A DNA stretch of 64,000 nt, taken from assembly GCA_013003075.1 (NCBI GenBank), contig JABDLJ010000031.1, positions 1 through 64,000 on the forward strand, given 5' to 3'. The translations under genes and the position numbers were made by a program. Below are positions 34,557-42,397 of this stretch, in pieces (position 1 is the stretch's first letter; each line of letters begins with the position of its first letter). The DNA comes from Paracoccaceae bacterium (GTDB taxonomy: Bacteria; Pseudomonadota; Alphaproteobacteria; Rhodobacterales; Rhodobacteraceae). Below the pieces are notes generated by a model. It saw nothing but the letters and a program-made list of their open reading frames with translations. It ran no database searches and was not told the origin of the DNA.

Positions 34557-37160
34557 TCAGAATAGAAAATCCGCCGCATCCAGATTGGCCAAGAGCACGC
34601 CCTCCAGCGTGATGGAATTGCCTCCGCCTGCGTCGATCAGCACATCGGCGCCGCTTTGCACCATGTGATCGGCGACAAGATCGGCAAAATCGGTGATCGC
34701 CGCCACACCGCGCAGATCCAGCATCTCGAAATCGTTCAGCGCCTCGAAATCCGTCACCCGGTCCTGGCCGAACCCGTCGGTGAAGACGAAGACATCGGCG
34801 TTGAAGTTTCCGGTCAGAAGGTCGTCCCCCGCCCCGCCGCGCAGAAGATCGAAGCCCGCGCCGCCGAGCAGAGTGTCATTGCCGTCGCCGCCGAACATCC
34901 GGTCGTCGCCGGTGCCGCCAAGCAAGCGATCATTGCCGATCCCGGCCTCAATCCGATCGTCGCCGGCCTCGCCCAGAAGCACATCACCGCCCGAGCCACC
35001 GTTCAGCCAGTCGCCGCCATCGCCGCCCTCCAGCCGGTCGCGCCCGCCTTCCCCGATCAGCCGATCGTTGCCAGGCCCGCCGAGGATCAGATCGCCCTGT
35101 CCGCCGCCATTCAGCCGGTCATTGCCGCCGCCGCCGAACAGCCGGTCGAGCCCGGCATCGCCCAGAAGCAGATCATCCCCGATATCGCCGTAGAGCGCAT
35201 CGTTCTGCAGCCCGCCGCGCAGGATGTCGTCGTCCCAGCCGCCTGTCAGCGCATCCGCGCCATCGCCGCCATAGAGGCTATCGTCGCCGAACTCGCCCCA
35301 GATCCGGTCATCGCCATCCTCGCCATCGACGAGGTCAGCGCCGTCACCGCCGCGGATCACGTCGTCGCCTGCGCCGCCCGACAGCGTGTCGGCCCCATCC
35401 CCCCCGAACAGCGTATCAAGCCCATCCCCGCCATCGATGACGTCCGCGCCGGCACCGCCATAGACGACATCCGCCTGCGCGCCTCCCAAAATCGTATCCG
35501 CCCCGGCGCCGCCATAAAGCAGGTCGTACCCCGCGTCCCCATAGAGCGTATCATCGCCGTCGTGGCCGAAAATCGTGTCCTCACCCGTGCCGCCGCGCAG
35601 CACATCGGCGCCGGCGCGGCCGTCGAGGACATCGCTGCCAGCACCGCCGTCGCCCTGGTCGTTGCCCAGCCCGCCCGTCAGACGATCGTTACCCGCACCG
35701 CCGGTCTTGGTCTGATCGGCCGTAAAGAAGGGCGGGCGGTCAGCGTTCAGGATCATCGCGTCAGTCAGATCCGCCTCGGTGATCGAGCCGCCGCCGGCGC
35801 GGTTCAGCACCAAAAGCTCGCCGCCATAGCGGATCTCGGCGCCGGTGGCGGTCGCGGTGATATCCAACTGACCCACACCGTATAGCAGCCACTGCTCCGA
35901 CAGATCGATGCGGTCGATGCCAAGCTCGAAATCGAGCACGGTGTCCGCCCGGCCGTCCCGGCTCAGCACGAAAAGATCCGCGCCCGCGCCGCCGGTCAGC
36001 GTGTCGTTGCCGTCGCCATCGATCACGATGTCGTTCCCTGCGCCTCCCGCCAGGGCGTTATCGGCCGCATCACCGGTGACCACGTCGCCAAGCTGCGCCA
36101 GATCCCAGGTCAGGCGACCCAACCCAGCCTCTGCTCCCGACAGCGCGGTGATCTGAAGCTGCCCGCCGGCGACGAAAAGCCCCAGCGCCGCGATATTCTG
36201 AAGCGACGCGTCGTTGCTGTCGGCAAGCGAGGCAAGGTGCACCAGCCGCCCGTCCTGCGTCACGGTGAACAGGCTGAGCCCGTCATCGCTGCCCCCGGCC
36301 ACGACGAAAAGATGCCCATCCGCTTCGGCGGTCGCCATCGCGGTGATGCCGCCGAACCGAGTCGCAAGCCCGTCGATCACGTGGTCGGCGACATCCAGCG
36401 TCCCGTCGCTGGCGACGGTCAAGACGCTGAGCGCGCCGTCGCTGGCCACGATCAGGTAGGCGTTGCCGCCGATCTCGGCAAATGCCAGCGCAGAGGGCGC
36501 CGCCATGCCCAGCCCGTCGGCCGCCCCGACCCACCCGCTGGGCTCCAGCCTGCCATCTGCGCCGATCTGCAAACTTGTGACCGCATTTTCTGTAAAGGAC
36601 GCCGCAAAGAGGAAATCGTTGCCGGCAACGCTGCCGAAGCCCAGCGCGCTGACGGCATACAGTTTCAGATCGCTGGTGTCGGCAACACCCGGCACCGCGC
36701 CGGCAAGACCGTCCCCCAGCAGTTCGAACCCGGCAAGACCGCCTGCTTCCCCGGAATAGACGTAGTCCGCGCCGCCCACACTTACCTGCAGCGGCGCAAT
36801 CAGGGCACCCGAGACGCCGCTCAGATCTTCCGGCGCGGCAAAGCGCCCGTCCGGCTGCAACGCCATCACCCCGGTGCCGTCGGCCTCGAGCCCCGAAACC
36901 AGCAATACCGGCCCGTCCGGACCCGCGCCCACCGACAGGGACGGCGTTGCGCCCACTTGAAACGGCTCGGCGATGGCGCGCTGATCGAGAAGGCTGAGGC
37001 TGCCATCCGCGCCCGCCAGGAAGGCCGTCAACCCGCCGCCGGTTCCGCCGGCCGTGTAAACGACGGTCTCGCCGCCGATGCTGGCCACGGTCAGCGCCCG
37101 CGCGCCTGGCACGTAGGCAAGCTCGCCATCATCCAGCAATTGCGCAGATAAGATGCCCAT
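34557..37160 (-). CDS. Large secreted beta-propeller/RTX calcium-binding protein (867 aa)
   Basis: Predicted type I secretion substrate. Residues 1-350 form repeated beta-propeller-like blades (GADGSLSLLDQRAI, TVASDGTLDVADHV, TVTQDGRLVHLASL), similar to lactonase/6-phosphogluconolactonase-type propellers. A first calcium block follows (LAGGAGNDIVIDGDGNDTL), then a 33-unit tandem array of GGxGxDxUx nonapeptides (34812-35702 in the DNA) and a C-terminal domain FVFTDGFGQDRVTDFEALND ending in hydrophobic NLDAADFLF, as in RTX secretion signals. There is no N-terminal signal peptide. The ABC exporter genes are not in the window. ATG 37160 has GAGGG six bases upstream. Confidence 0.88.
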   Translation of the reverse strand: MGILSAQLLDDGELAYVPGARALTVASIGGETVVYTAGGTGGGLTAFLAGADGSLSLLDQRAIAEPFQVGATPSLSVGAGPDGPVLLVSGLEADGTGVMALQPDGRFAAPEDLSGVSGALIAPLQVSVGGADYVYSGEAGGLAGFELLGDGLAGAVPGVADTSDLKLYAVSALGFGSVAGNDFLFAASFTENAVTSLQIGADGRLEPSGWVGAADGLGMAAPSALAFAEIGGNAYLIVASDGALSVLTVASDGTLDVADHVIDGLATRFGGITAMATAEADGHLFVVAGGSDDGLSLFTVTQDGRLVHLASLADSNDASLQNIAALGLFVAGGQLQITALSGAEAGLGRLTWDLAQLGDVVTGDAADNALAGGAGNDIVIDGDGNDTLTGGAGADLFVLSRDGRADTVLDFELGIDRIDLSEQWLLYGVGQLDITATATGAEIRYGGELLVLNRAGGGSITEADLTDAMILNADRPPFFTADQTKTGGAGNDRLTGGLGNDQGDGGAGSDVLDGRAGADVLRGGTGEDTIFGHDGDDTLYGDAGYDLLYGGAGADTILGGAQADVVYGGAGADVIDGGDGLDTLFGGDGADTLSGGAGDDVIRGGDGADLVDGEDGDDRIWGEFGDDSLYGGDGADALTGGWDDDILRGGLQNDALYGDIGDDLLLGDAGLDRLFGGGGNDRLNGGGQGDLILGGPGNDRLIGEGGRDRLEGGDGGDWLNGGSGGDVLLGEAGDDRIEAGIGNDRLLGGTGDDRMFGGDGNDTLLGGAGFDLLRGGAGDDLLTGNFNADVFVFTDGFGQDRVTDFEALNDFEMLDLRGVAAITDFADLVADHMVQSGADVLIDAGGGNSITLEGVLLANLDAADFLF
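34812..35702 (-). repeat. 33 tandem in-phase RTX nonapeptide units (27-base repeats)
   Basis: The translated array can be cut into 33 consecutive nine-residue units of the form GGxGxDxUx with no insertion or deletion, from GGAGNDRLT to GGAGDDLLT. Each encodes one turn of a parallel beta-roll binding calcium. The unit DNA repeats are diverged, so this is an old array kept by selection rather than a recent expansion. Confidence 0.9.
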
Positions 37161-37302
37161 CACCGTCCCTCGTTTAACCCGGCTATGGTTCTAGGCCGGC
37201 CGCGTTAACTAAGTCTTTTGACGCGCCGCCCAAGATGTCTGCGAATTGGCGAAAATTGTCGGCGCCGCGATCCCGCCTCAGGGCGGCGGATGATAACACC
37301 GC

Positions 37303-37311
37303 GTTAACCAT
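37303..37311 (+). promoter_or_regulatory. GTTAACCAT motif upstream of the sulfotransferase gene
   Basis: The nine-base sequence GTTAACCAT lies 22 bases before the sulfotransferase start. The same nine bases occur at 40187-40195 between the divergent glycosyltransferase genes. TTAACCAT resembles a CtrA half-site. Confidence 0.35.
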
Positions 37312-37332
37312 CCCCGCCCTAGTCTGCCGGCG

Positions 37333-38205
37333 ATGCTGATCGACAATCTCTTTATCGGCGCGGGCGCCATGAAGGCGGGCACGACCTGGGCCTACTCGGT
37401 GCTGGCGACGCATCCCGAGATCTATTTTTCCTTCGAAAAAGAAATCCACTACTTCTATGCCGCGCATGTCGATCCCGGCATCCTGTCCGCCCCGCGGCGG
37501 ATCGAAAATGTCGATCAGAAATACCTATCGCCGGCCCGGACAGGCTGCGCGGCAGCGGCCTATCGCGACCGTCTGCGCTGGTGTGCCAATTACCTCGACA
37601 GCCCGGTGGACGATCACTGGTACCGGTCGCTTTTCGCGCTGCGCGGCGGGCAACGCTGGGCGGCCGATTTCTCGAACCTCTACGCGCTGCTTCCTTCTGC
37701 GGCCTGGCAGCGCATGGCGCGCCAATGTGGTAGTCTACGCGTCCTTTTCACCCTGCGCGACCCGGCCGACCGGCTGTGGAGCCACATTCGCTTTCACCTG
37801 GTCCATACCGGACGGCTGGAGCGGCTTGACCGCTGGGATCGGGCAGAGCTTGCAGGCTTCATCGAGCAGCCCTTCATCCGCGATCACGCGGAATATGGCG
37901 CGGCGGTGCGGCGGATGCGCGAGGGTCTGCCAGAAGATGCTTTGCTGGTCGCATGGTACGAACAAACGCTTGCCGACCCCGACGCGCATCTGGCGCGCAT
38001 CCACCGGTTGCTGGGAATCGCGGAGCATCGCTACCCGCACGCGCTCGTTCACCGCACGGTGAATGCCAGCCCCGCGCGGCCCGAGCCGGCCTATTTCCGC
38101 GATCTGGTCGCAGAGCGGTCTGCCCGGATCCGGGCCGAACTCGTCGCCGAGGGTCTGACGCCGCCGGCAAGCTGGGGAGAGCTGCCCGCCCTGGCAGCGG
38201 GATAA
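37333..38205 (+). CDS. Sulfotransferase family protein
   Basis: Predicted PAPS-dependent transfer of sulfate to a carbohydrate or other acceptor. The 290-residue product has the 5'-phosphosulfate-binding loop GAMKAGTTWAYSVLATHP (residues 10-27), a catalytic-region EKEIHYF, and the 3'-phosphate-binding motif FTLRDPADRLWSHIRFH near residue 140. No signal peptide or membrane anchor is present, so it should be cytoplasmic. Lying between the RTX gene and two glycosyltransferase genes, it may sulfate a surface glycan; this is inference from neighbours. Divergent from the RTX gene. Confidence 0.85.
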   Translation: MLIDNLFIGAGAMKAGTTWAYSVLATHPEIYFSFEKEIHYFYAAHVDPGILSAPRRIENVDQKYLSPARTGCAAAAYRDRLRWCANYLDSPVDDHWYRSLFALRGGQRWAADFSNLYALLPSAAWQRMARQCGSLRVLFTLRDPADRLWSHIRFHLVHTGRLERLDRWDRAELAGFIEQPFIRDHAEYGAAVRRMREGLPEDALLVAWYEQTLADPDAHLARIHRLLGIAEHRYPHALVHRTVNASPARPEPAYFRDLVAERSARIRAELVAEGLTPPASWGELPALAAG

Positions 38206-38372
38206 GCCGGGCGGCCGGAGCAGGCCCGAAAGCCGCAGCACCGGTACAATCTGCGGCTGCGATCTTGCCCTGTGGGACGCGATCGGCTCGGCTGGGCCCA
38301 AATCGCGTGAGCGCGATGCAAAATCCGCCAAAGTGAAAGCCGCGTCGCCAACTTGCCGAGTTGGCCGCAGAG

Positions 38373-40181
38373 CTATGGCGCTGTCAGGCTCCACGCCGGA
38401 TCGCCATACGCTCGCCCGGGCGAAACCGCGGATGCAAGGCGCATGAACTGGTCCGCCTGATCGCAAAGCGCGCGCACCGCGACCGGCGCCGCCGGGCGCA
38501 GCGGGCGGTGCACGATGCGCGACAAAGCCTCGGTCACGTCGCCTGGCCCGGCGTCCGGCGAAAGGATCGTCGCAAGGCCCGCGCCGCCGTGCTCGGCCGC
38601 GCCGCCGACCCCGGTCTGCACCACGCGCACGCCCCGCGCCAGCGCCTCACGCACCACAAGCCCGTAGGTCTCGGGCCATTGCGACAAGAAGAGCAGCACG
38701 TCGATCCTGGCAAAGACCCGGTCGAGATCGTGTGGCTCGAACCTCGGCTCGATCTGCCAGACGCCCGGCAGCCGCTCCAGGTCGGCCGGCCGCCACCAGG
38801 AGCCGTCAAGGCTGCCGTCCACGACCAGCCCGCGGATATCGCGCGGCCCCAGCCCGATGATCGCATCGCGGCAGAGAGGCCATCCTTTCATCGCGGACGG
38901 ACCGCCCAGAAACCCCAGCGTCCAGCGCCCGTCACGCGCCCTTCGCGCGGCCTGAAGCGCGGCGAACCCGGGCCCAGGCAGCCGCACCCCGTTTTCCCAC
39001 AGGACCGAGGTTTCCGGTGCAAACCCGCTCGCCACGCCCAGCCGCAGCGCGTGCGCGCTGGGATAAGTGACCAGATCGGCCTGGGCCAGCGCCGTGCGAA
39101 GAGCGTCGCGCCGTGCCCGCGTGCGCGCCAAGTCGTCGACGCATGTGCCGCAGCCCGCCAGTCGAACCGGGTTTTGCCCGCATGCCCGGCCATCGGGGCG
39201 CAGCATGAACTGGCGCTCGCACAGCCACCAGTGATCGTGGACGCTGACGATCACCGGCAACCCAAGCTCTTTCACCGCGCCGATAGCGCCCGCACCAAGC
39301 TCTTGTATGCAATGCAGATGCGCCAGGTCGGGCTCTGCAAACGCCGCGATGCGAGCAATCGCGGCATCGACCGCGGGGTTCTGGTAGTGTTCGGCAAAAC
39401 TGCGGCCCGCAGGCAGGTTGATCAGGTAGGATGGTATTCCGCCCAGCGCGTGCGCCGGGGCATCGATGAAATTGCGCCGCAACCAGATCGGCCGCGCCGT
39501 GAAGCCCGCCAGGTGCTCGGCCAGCCCAGGTGTCGCCACGCTGACCGCGTCCGCCATGCTTAGGGCTGAAAGATAAAGCGGCGCTTGCGCCACCGCATGG
39601 GCCAGCGCATCCTGCCCCAGGGCGTGGATGTTGCTGTAGCCCGCAAGCGCCGAGGCCGAGAAGATCGGATCGTCGATGTCATAGGCCACCGGCAGTTTCA
39701 GTCGCCGCGCCTCGTAGAGATACATGTGCAAGAAATCGGACGCCTGCAGCCGGTACAGCACCACGTGGCTGGCGTCCTGCAGGATATCGAGGCAGCGCGG
39801 GACATCCTCGACATGGGCATAGCGATAGGCGACACCCAGCTGCGACCAGATCTCGACCATCTGCTCGACGCGGTACTTGCGGCATTGCGGCAGGTTCAGA
39901 TCGCCGATCAGCGCGACCGACCGGCGGCGCGACAGAACCGCAGGCGCAGCACTGGCGTGAAACGCCTCGCCCTTGGCCAGATCGGCCCACAATGCGGTTC
40001 GCGCGAACCGGCCGCCAACCGTGGCGCTGAGATAGGGCACCGAACTCGTACCCTGCCCCGAACGGATAAGCCGGACATGGGCCCGCGCCTTGCCAAGAGC
40101 ACGCGGCAATCCCTCGCGGCGCGCCACATCGACAAATCGCGATAGCCGGTCGCGCCGCAGGGCCTGCCGCCAGATGCTCAT
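38373..40181 (-). CDS. Glycosyltransferase family 4-like protein (602 aa)
   Basis: Retaining GT-B glycosyltransferase. The C-terminal half has the GT4 domain with LGFLGGPSAMKGWPL and the E-x7-E nucleotide-sugar motif in SQWPETYGLVVREALARGV. The N-terminal 200 residues include RSVALIGDLNLPQCRKYRVEQM and YDIDDPIFSASALAGY, a pattern of multi-domain surface-polysaccharide transferases, with two Cys pairs (ACGQNPVRLAGCGTCVDDL) that may bind a metal. Length exceeds a single GT4, so it may carry an extra acceptor domain. It is divergent from the GT2 gene. Confidence 0.85.
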   Translation of the reverse strand: MSIWRQALRRDRLSRFVDVARREGLPRALGKARAHVRLIRSGQGTSSVPYLSATVGGRFARTALWADLAKGEAFHASAAPAVLSRRRSVALIGDLNLPQCRKYRVEQMVEIWSQLGVAYRYAHVEDVPRCLDILQDASHVVLYRLQASDFLHMYLYEARRLKLPVAYDIDDPIFSASALAGYSNIHALGQDALAHAVAQAPLYLSALSMADAVSVATPGLAEHLAGFTARPIWLRRNFIDAPAHALGGIPSYLINLPAGRSFAEHYQNPAVDAAIARIAAFAEPDLAHLHCIQELGAGAIGAVKELGLPVIVSVHDHWWLCERQFMLRPDGRACGQNPVRLAGCGTCVDDLARTRARRDALRTALAQADLVTYPSAHALRLGVASGFAPETSVLWENGVRLPGPGFAALQAARRARDGRWTLGFLGGPSAMKGWPLCRDAIIGLGPRDIRGLVVDGSLDGSWWRPADLERLPGVWQIEPRFEPHDLDRVFARIDVLLFLSQWPETYGLVVREALARGVRVVQTGVGGAAEHGGAGLATILSPDAGPGDVTEALSRIVHRPLRPAAPVAVRALCDQADQFMRLASAVSPGRAYGDPAWSLTAP

Positions 40182-40186
40182 GTCTT

Positions 40187-40195
40187 GTTAACCAT
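40187..40195 (+). promoter_or_regulatory. GTTAACCAT motif between the divergent glycosyltransferase genes
   Basis: Same nine bases as at 37303-37311. With the GT2 start at 40236 it lies in the 54-base intergenic spacer. See the finding on these paired sites. Confidence 0.35.
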
Positions 40196-40235
40196 GCGTT
40201 CCCATAAAGGCTGCGTCTTGCCGGGGACCATCGCA

Positions 40236-41192
40236 GTGAAGTCTTACCCTTTCGTTTACCAAGATCAGAGGCCCGCGGAGGTCGCGATCCTGCTGGGGCT
40301 CTGCAACGGGGCGCAATACCTGCGCGCCCAGCTTGCCAGCCTTGCGGCGCAGTCGCATGGCGCGTGGTCGCTTCTGGTCTCCGACGATGGCAAAGACGAT
40401 GGCAGCGTCGGGATCATCCGGGATTTCGCCCTTGGCCACCCCGCACGCAGCATCCGGATCGTAGCCGGCCCGCAAGCGGGGTTCTCCCGCAACTTCCTAG
40501 GCCTGCTGGAACGCTGCCCCGACAAGGCGCCCTTTGCCGCCTTCTGCGACCAGGATGATGTGTGGCTACCTGGCAAACTGACCCGCGCGATCGCGGCTCT
40601 GGCGCCTGTGGGTGACGCTCCGGCGCTGTATTGCGGGCGCACGTTCATAACCGACGCAGGGCTGCGCATCAACGGCCTCTCGCCGCGATTTGGCCGCCCG
40701 CCGGGTTTTGCCAACGCGCTTGTGCAAAGCATCGCGGGCGGCAACACCATGGTGCTGAATCGCGCCGCGATCGTGTTGCTGCGGCGCGCCGCTGCCGGCG
40801 TGGGCCCGGTTCCCTCGCATGACTGGTGGGCCTACCAGATCGTCACCGGCGCAGGAGGCCGCGTGATCTATGATGCTATGCCGATGGTGCTTTACCGTCA
40901 GCACGCTGGCAATCTGGTGGGCGCCAACACCGGGTGTGGGGCTCGCGCGGCGCGGCTTAGGCGGCTTTTGTCGGGCGACATGGCACGGTGGAGCGATCAG
41001 AACATCGCTGCCCTGCACCACGCCTGGCCGCTTTTGACGCCTCAGGCCCAAGGCGATCTTGCCGGCTTTGCCCAGATACGAAAACGCCCCGTCCTGACGC
41101 GCCTTGGCAGGCTGGCAGGATCGGGACTTTACCGGCAAACCGGGGCCGGTACCGGGGCGCTCTGGCTCGCCTCGGCGCTCGGCCGGCTCTAG
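40236..41192 (+). CDS. Glycosyltransferase family 2
   Basis: Inverting GT-A glycosyltransferase, rhamnosyltransferase-like. The product has VAILLGLCNGAQYLRAQLASL, LLVSDDGKDDGS and the DxD-type CDQDDVWLPGKL, then SIAGGNTMVLNRAA and PSHDWWAYQIVTGAGG with the putative catalytic base region. The open frame starts at 40185 and has an ATG at 40194, but GTG 40236 has GGGGA eight bases upstream and leaves a divergent spacer, so I use it (318 residues). Partner enzymes and lipid carriers are not in the window. Confidence 0.85.
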   Translation: MKSYPFVYQDQRPAEVAILLGLCNGAQYLRAQLASLAAQSHGAWSLLVSDDGKDDGSVGIIRDFALGHPARSIRIVAGPQAGFSRNFLGLLERCPDKAPFAAFCDQDDVWLPGKLTRAIAALAPVGDAPALYCGRTFITDAGLRINGLSPRFGRPPGFANALVQSIAGGNTMVLNRAAIVLLRRAAAGVGPVPSHDWWAYQIVTGAGGRVIYDAMPMVLYRQHAGNLVGANTGCGARAARLRRLLSGDMARWSDQNIAALHHAWPLLTPQAQGDLAGFAQIRKRPVLTRLGRLAGSGLYRQTGAGTGALWLASALGRL

Positions 41193-41195
41193 GCG

Positions 41196-41666
41196 TCAGG
41201 CCAAATGGGCGCGCAGCATCCAGGCGAATTTCTCATGCACCTGGCCGCGCGCGATGCTGAGATCTTCGGTCAGGCTGTCGCCCCGGTCGGCCGCCAGCTC
41301 GCCCAGATCTGCCAGGGTCTTGGCCAGGGTTTCCTGGGCCACCGCCAGCGCTTCGACCATCTCGGTGTCCTTGGCGTGGCCGTCATGCTCGGCCACTTTG
41401 GACCGCTTGATCATGCTCGACAGATGTCCCTCGGCATGACCGCCCAGCGCTCGCACCCGCTCGGCCAGGTCATCTTGGGCCACAAAATGATCCTCGTAGA
41501 CCTGCTGGAACAGCGCATGCAAAGATCCAAAGGCCATCCCCTTGACGTTCCAGTGAAAATTCTGCGCCAGAGCGGTCGTAATGGTAGTTTCGGCAAGCGC
41601 TTGGTTCAGCGCGTCCACGATGGCGTCCTTCGAGTTTGCACTCAGGTTCGCTGCAGTCTCGGTCAT
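41196..41666 (-). CDS. dps: Dps-family ferritin-like protein
   Basis: Dodecameric mini-ferritin that stores iron and protects DNA from oxidative damage. The 156-residue product has the Dps ferroxidase pattern NFHWNVKGMAFGSLHALFQQVYEDHF and AQDDLAERVRALGG (His, Asp and Glu at the subunit interface) and ends EKFAWMLRAHL. Length and motifs fit. AAAGGA precedes ATG 41666 by seven bases; a longer frame to 41993 is read-through. An Irr-type operator lies 66 bases upstream. Convergent with the GT2 gene, sharing only a four-base spacer. Confidence 0.93.
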   Translation of the reverse strand: MTETAANLSANSKDAIVDALNQALAETTITTALAQNFHWNVKGMAFGSLHALFQQVYEDHFVAQDDLAERVRALGGHAEGHLSSMIKRSKVAEHDGHAKDTEMVEALAVAQETLAKTLADLGELAADRGDSLTEDLSIARGQVHEKFAWMLRAHLA

Positions 41667-41731
41667 GATACATCCTTTCATTTTCGGCGCCCGGTCACAG
41701 AATGTCCGCAACGGGATCCTCCATCCATAGA

Positions 41732-41746
41732 TTAGAACGATTCTAA
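41732..41746 (-). promoter_or_regulatory. Irr-type iron control element upstream of dps
   Basis: TTAGAA-CGA-TTCTAA is a perfect inverted repeat with six-base arms and a three-base spacer, matching the TTTAGAA-N3-TTCTAAA form of the iron control element recognised by Irr in Alphaproteobacteria. It is 66 bases upstream of the dps start, a natural operator position. Confidence 0.6.
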
Positions 41747-41749
41747 AAA

Positions 41750-42397
41750 CTTTCAATGCGCGTTTGCGATGATCCTTTGGATCGCGCCCAGACCATAGAT
41801 GGCGCCATGCACGTCGTTGCCTGGGGCCAACGGCGCAACCCCTGCCGAAGTTCCCGTCACGAGGACATTCGCCGGCGCGAGGGCAACGCATTTGAACAAC
41901 AAACCGATAGTGCCCGGCCACCGGCCGTATCCGTTCGAACATCTCGCCGTCCGCGCGACATGATCGTTGCCTGGCAGACCGGCAGAGCCGCATTCAATTA
42001 TTGGGATATCGGCCATCGGGGACAGAACGCCTATCGGCGGGAACGGACCGAAGCCACCGGCCATGACCCGGCGCCGCCTTGGCCGCCATGGACACGGACT
42101 GAAGAGCGCGCCGCGTCACATCGGAGGCCACGGTAAATCTGCCCGGCACGACTGATCGCGCGCAGCGCAAAAGGCCCGCCACCTGTCGCCCGAACGGATG
42201 GCTGAACAGGGCCCTCGTTGCCCAAATCCACGACGTATCTCCTTATTTCTCTGCCATAAATCATCCGCGCACCGCACGGCGCCAGCATCGCGCCCGCCCC
42301 GAAGGCGGCACGCGCTGGACCTAAGGCCAGCAGAAACTGGCAATAGAACGCACCATCGGGCTGGCCTATTGCTGGCAGGGAAGGTTAGACAAGAGCC
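41750..42397. other. Gene-poor gap of about 640 bases
   Basis: No protein of recognisable family is seen on either strand. Several overlapping short frames (for example 41753-42064 minus and 42031-42288 minus) are open but match nothing I know and interrupt each other, as expected for a decayed gene or non-coding DNA. Base composition is close to that of neighbouring genes. The soeA promoter should lie in the last 100 bases. Confidence 0.5.

Noticed and set aside
34812-35702. Tandem short repeats resembling a CRISPR-like or satellite array
   Set aside because: The 27-base units are diverged and encode RTX nonapeptides in frame; there are no spacers.
38348-38364. CCAACT-TGCCG-AGTTGG hairpin after the GT4 gene as terminator
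   Set aside because: Stem is only six pairs and no T run follows on either strand.
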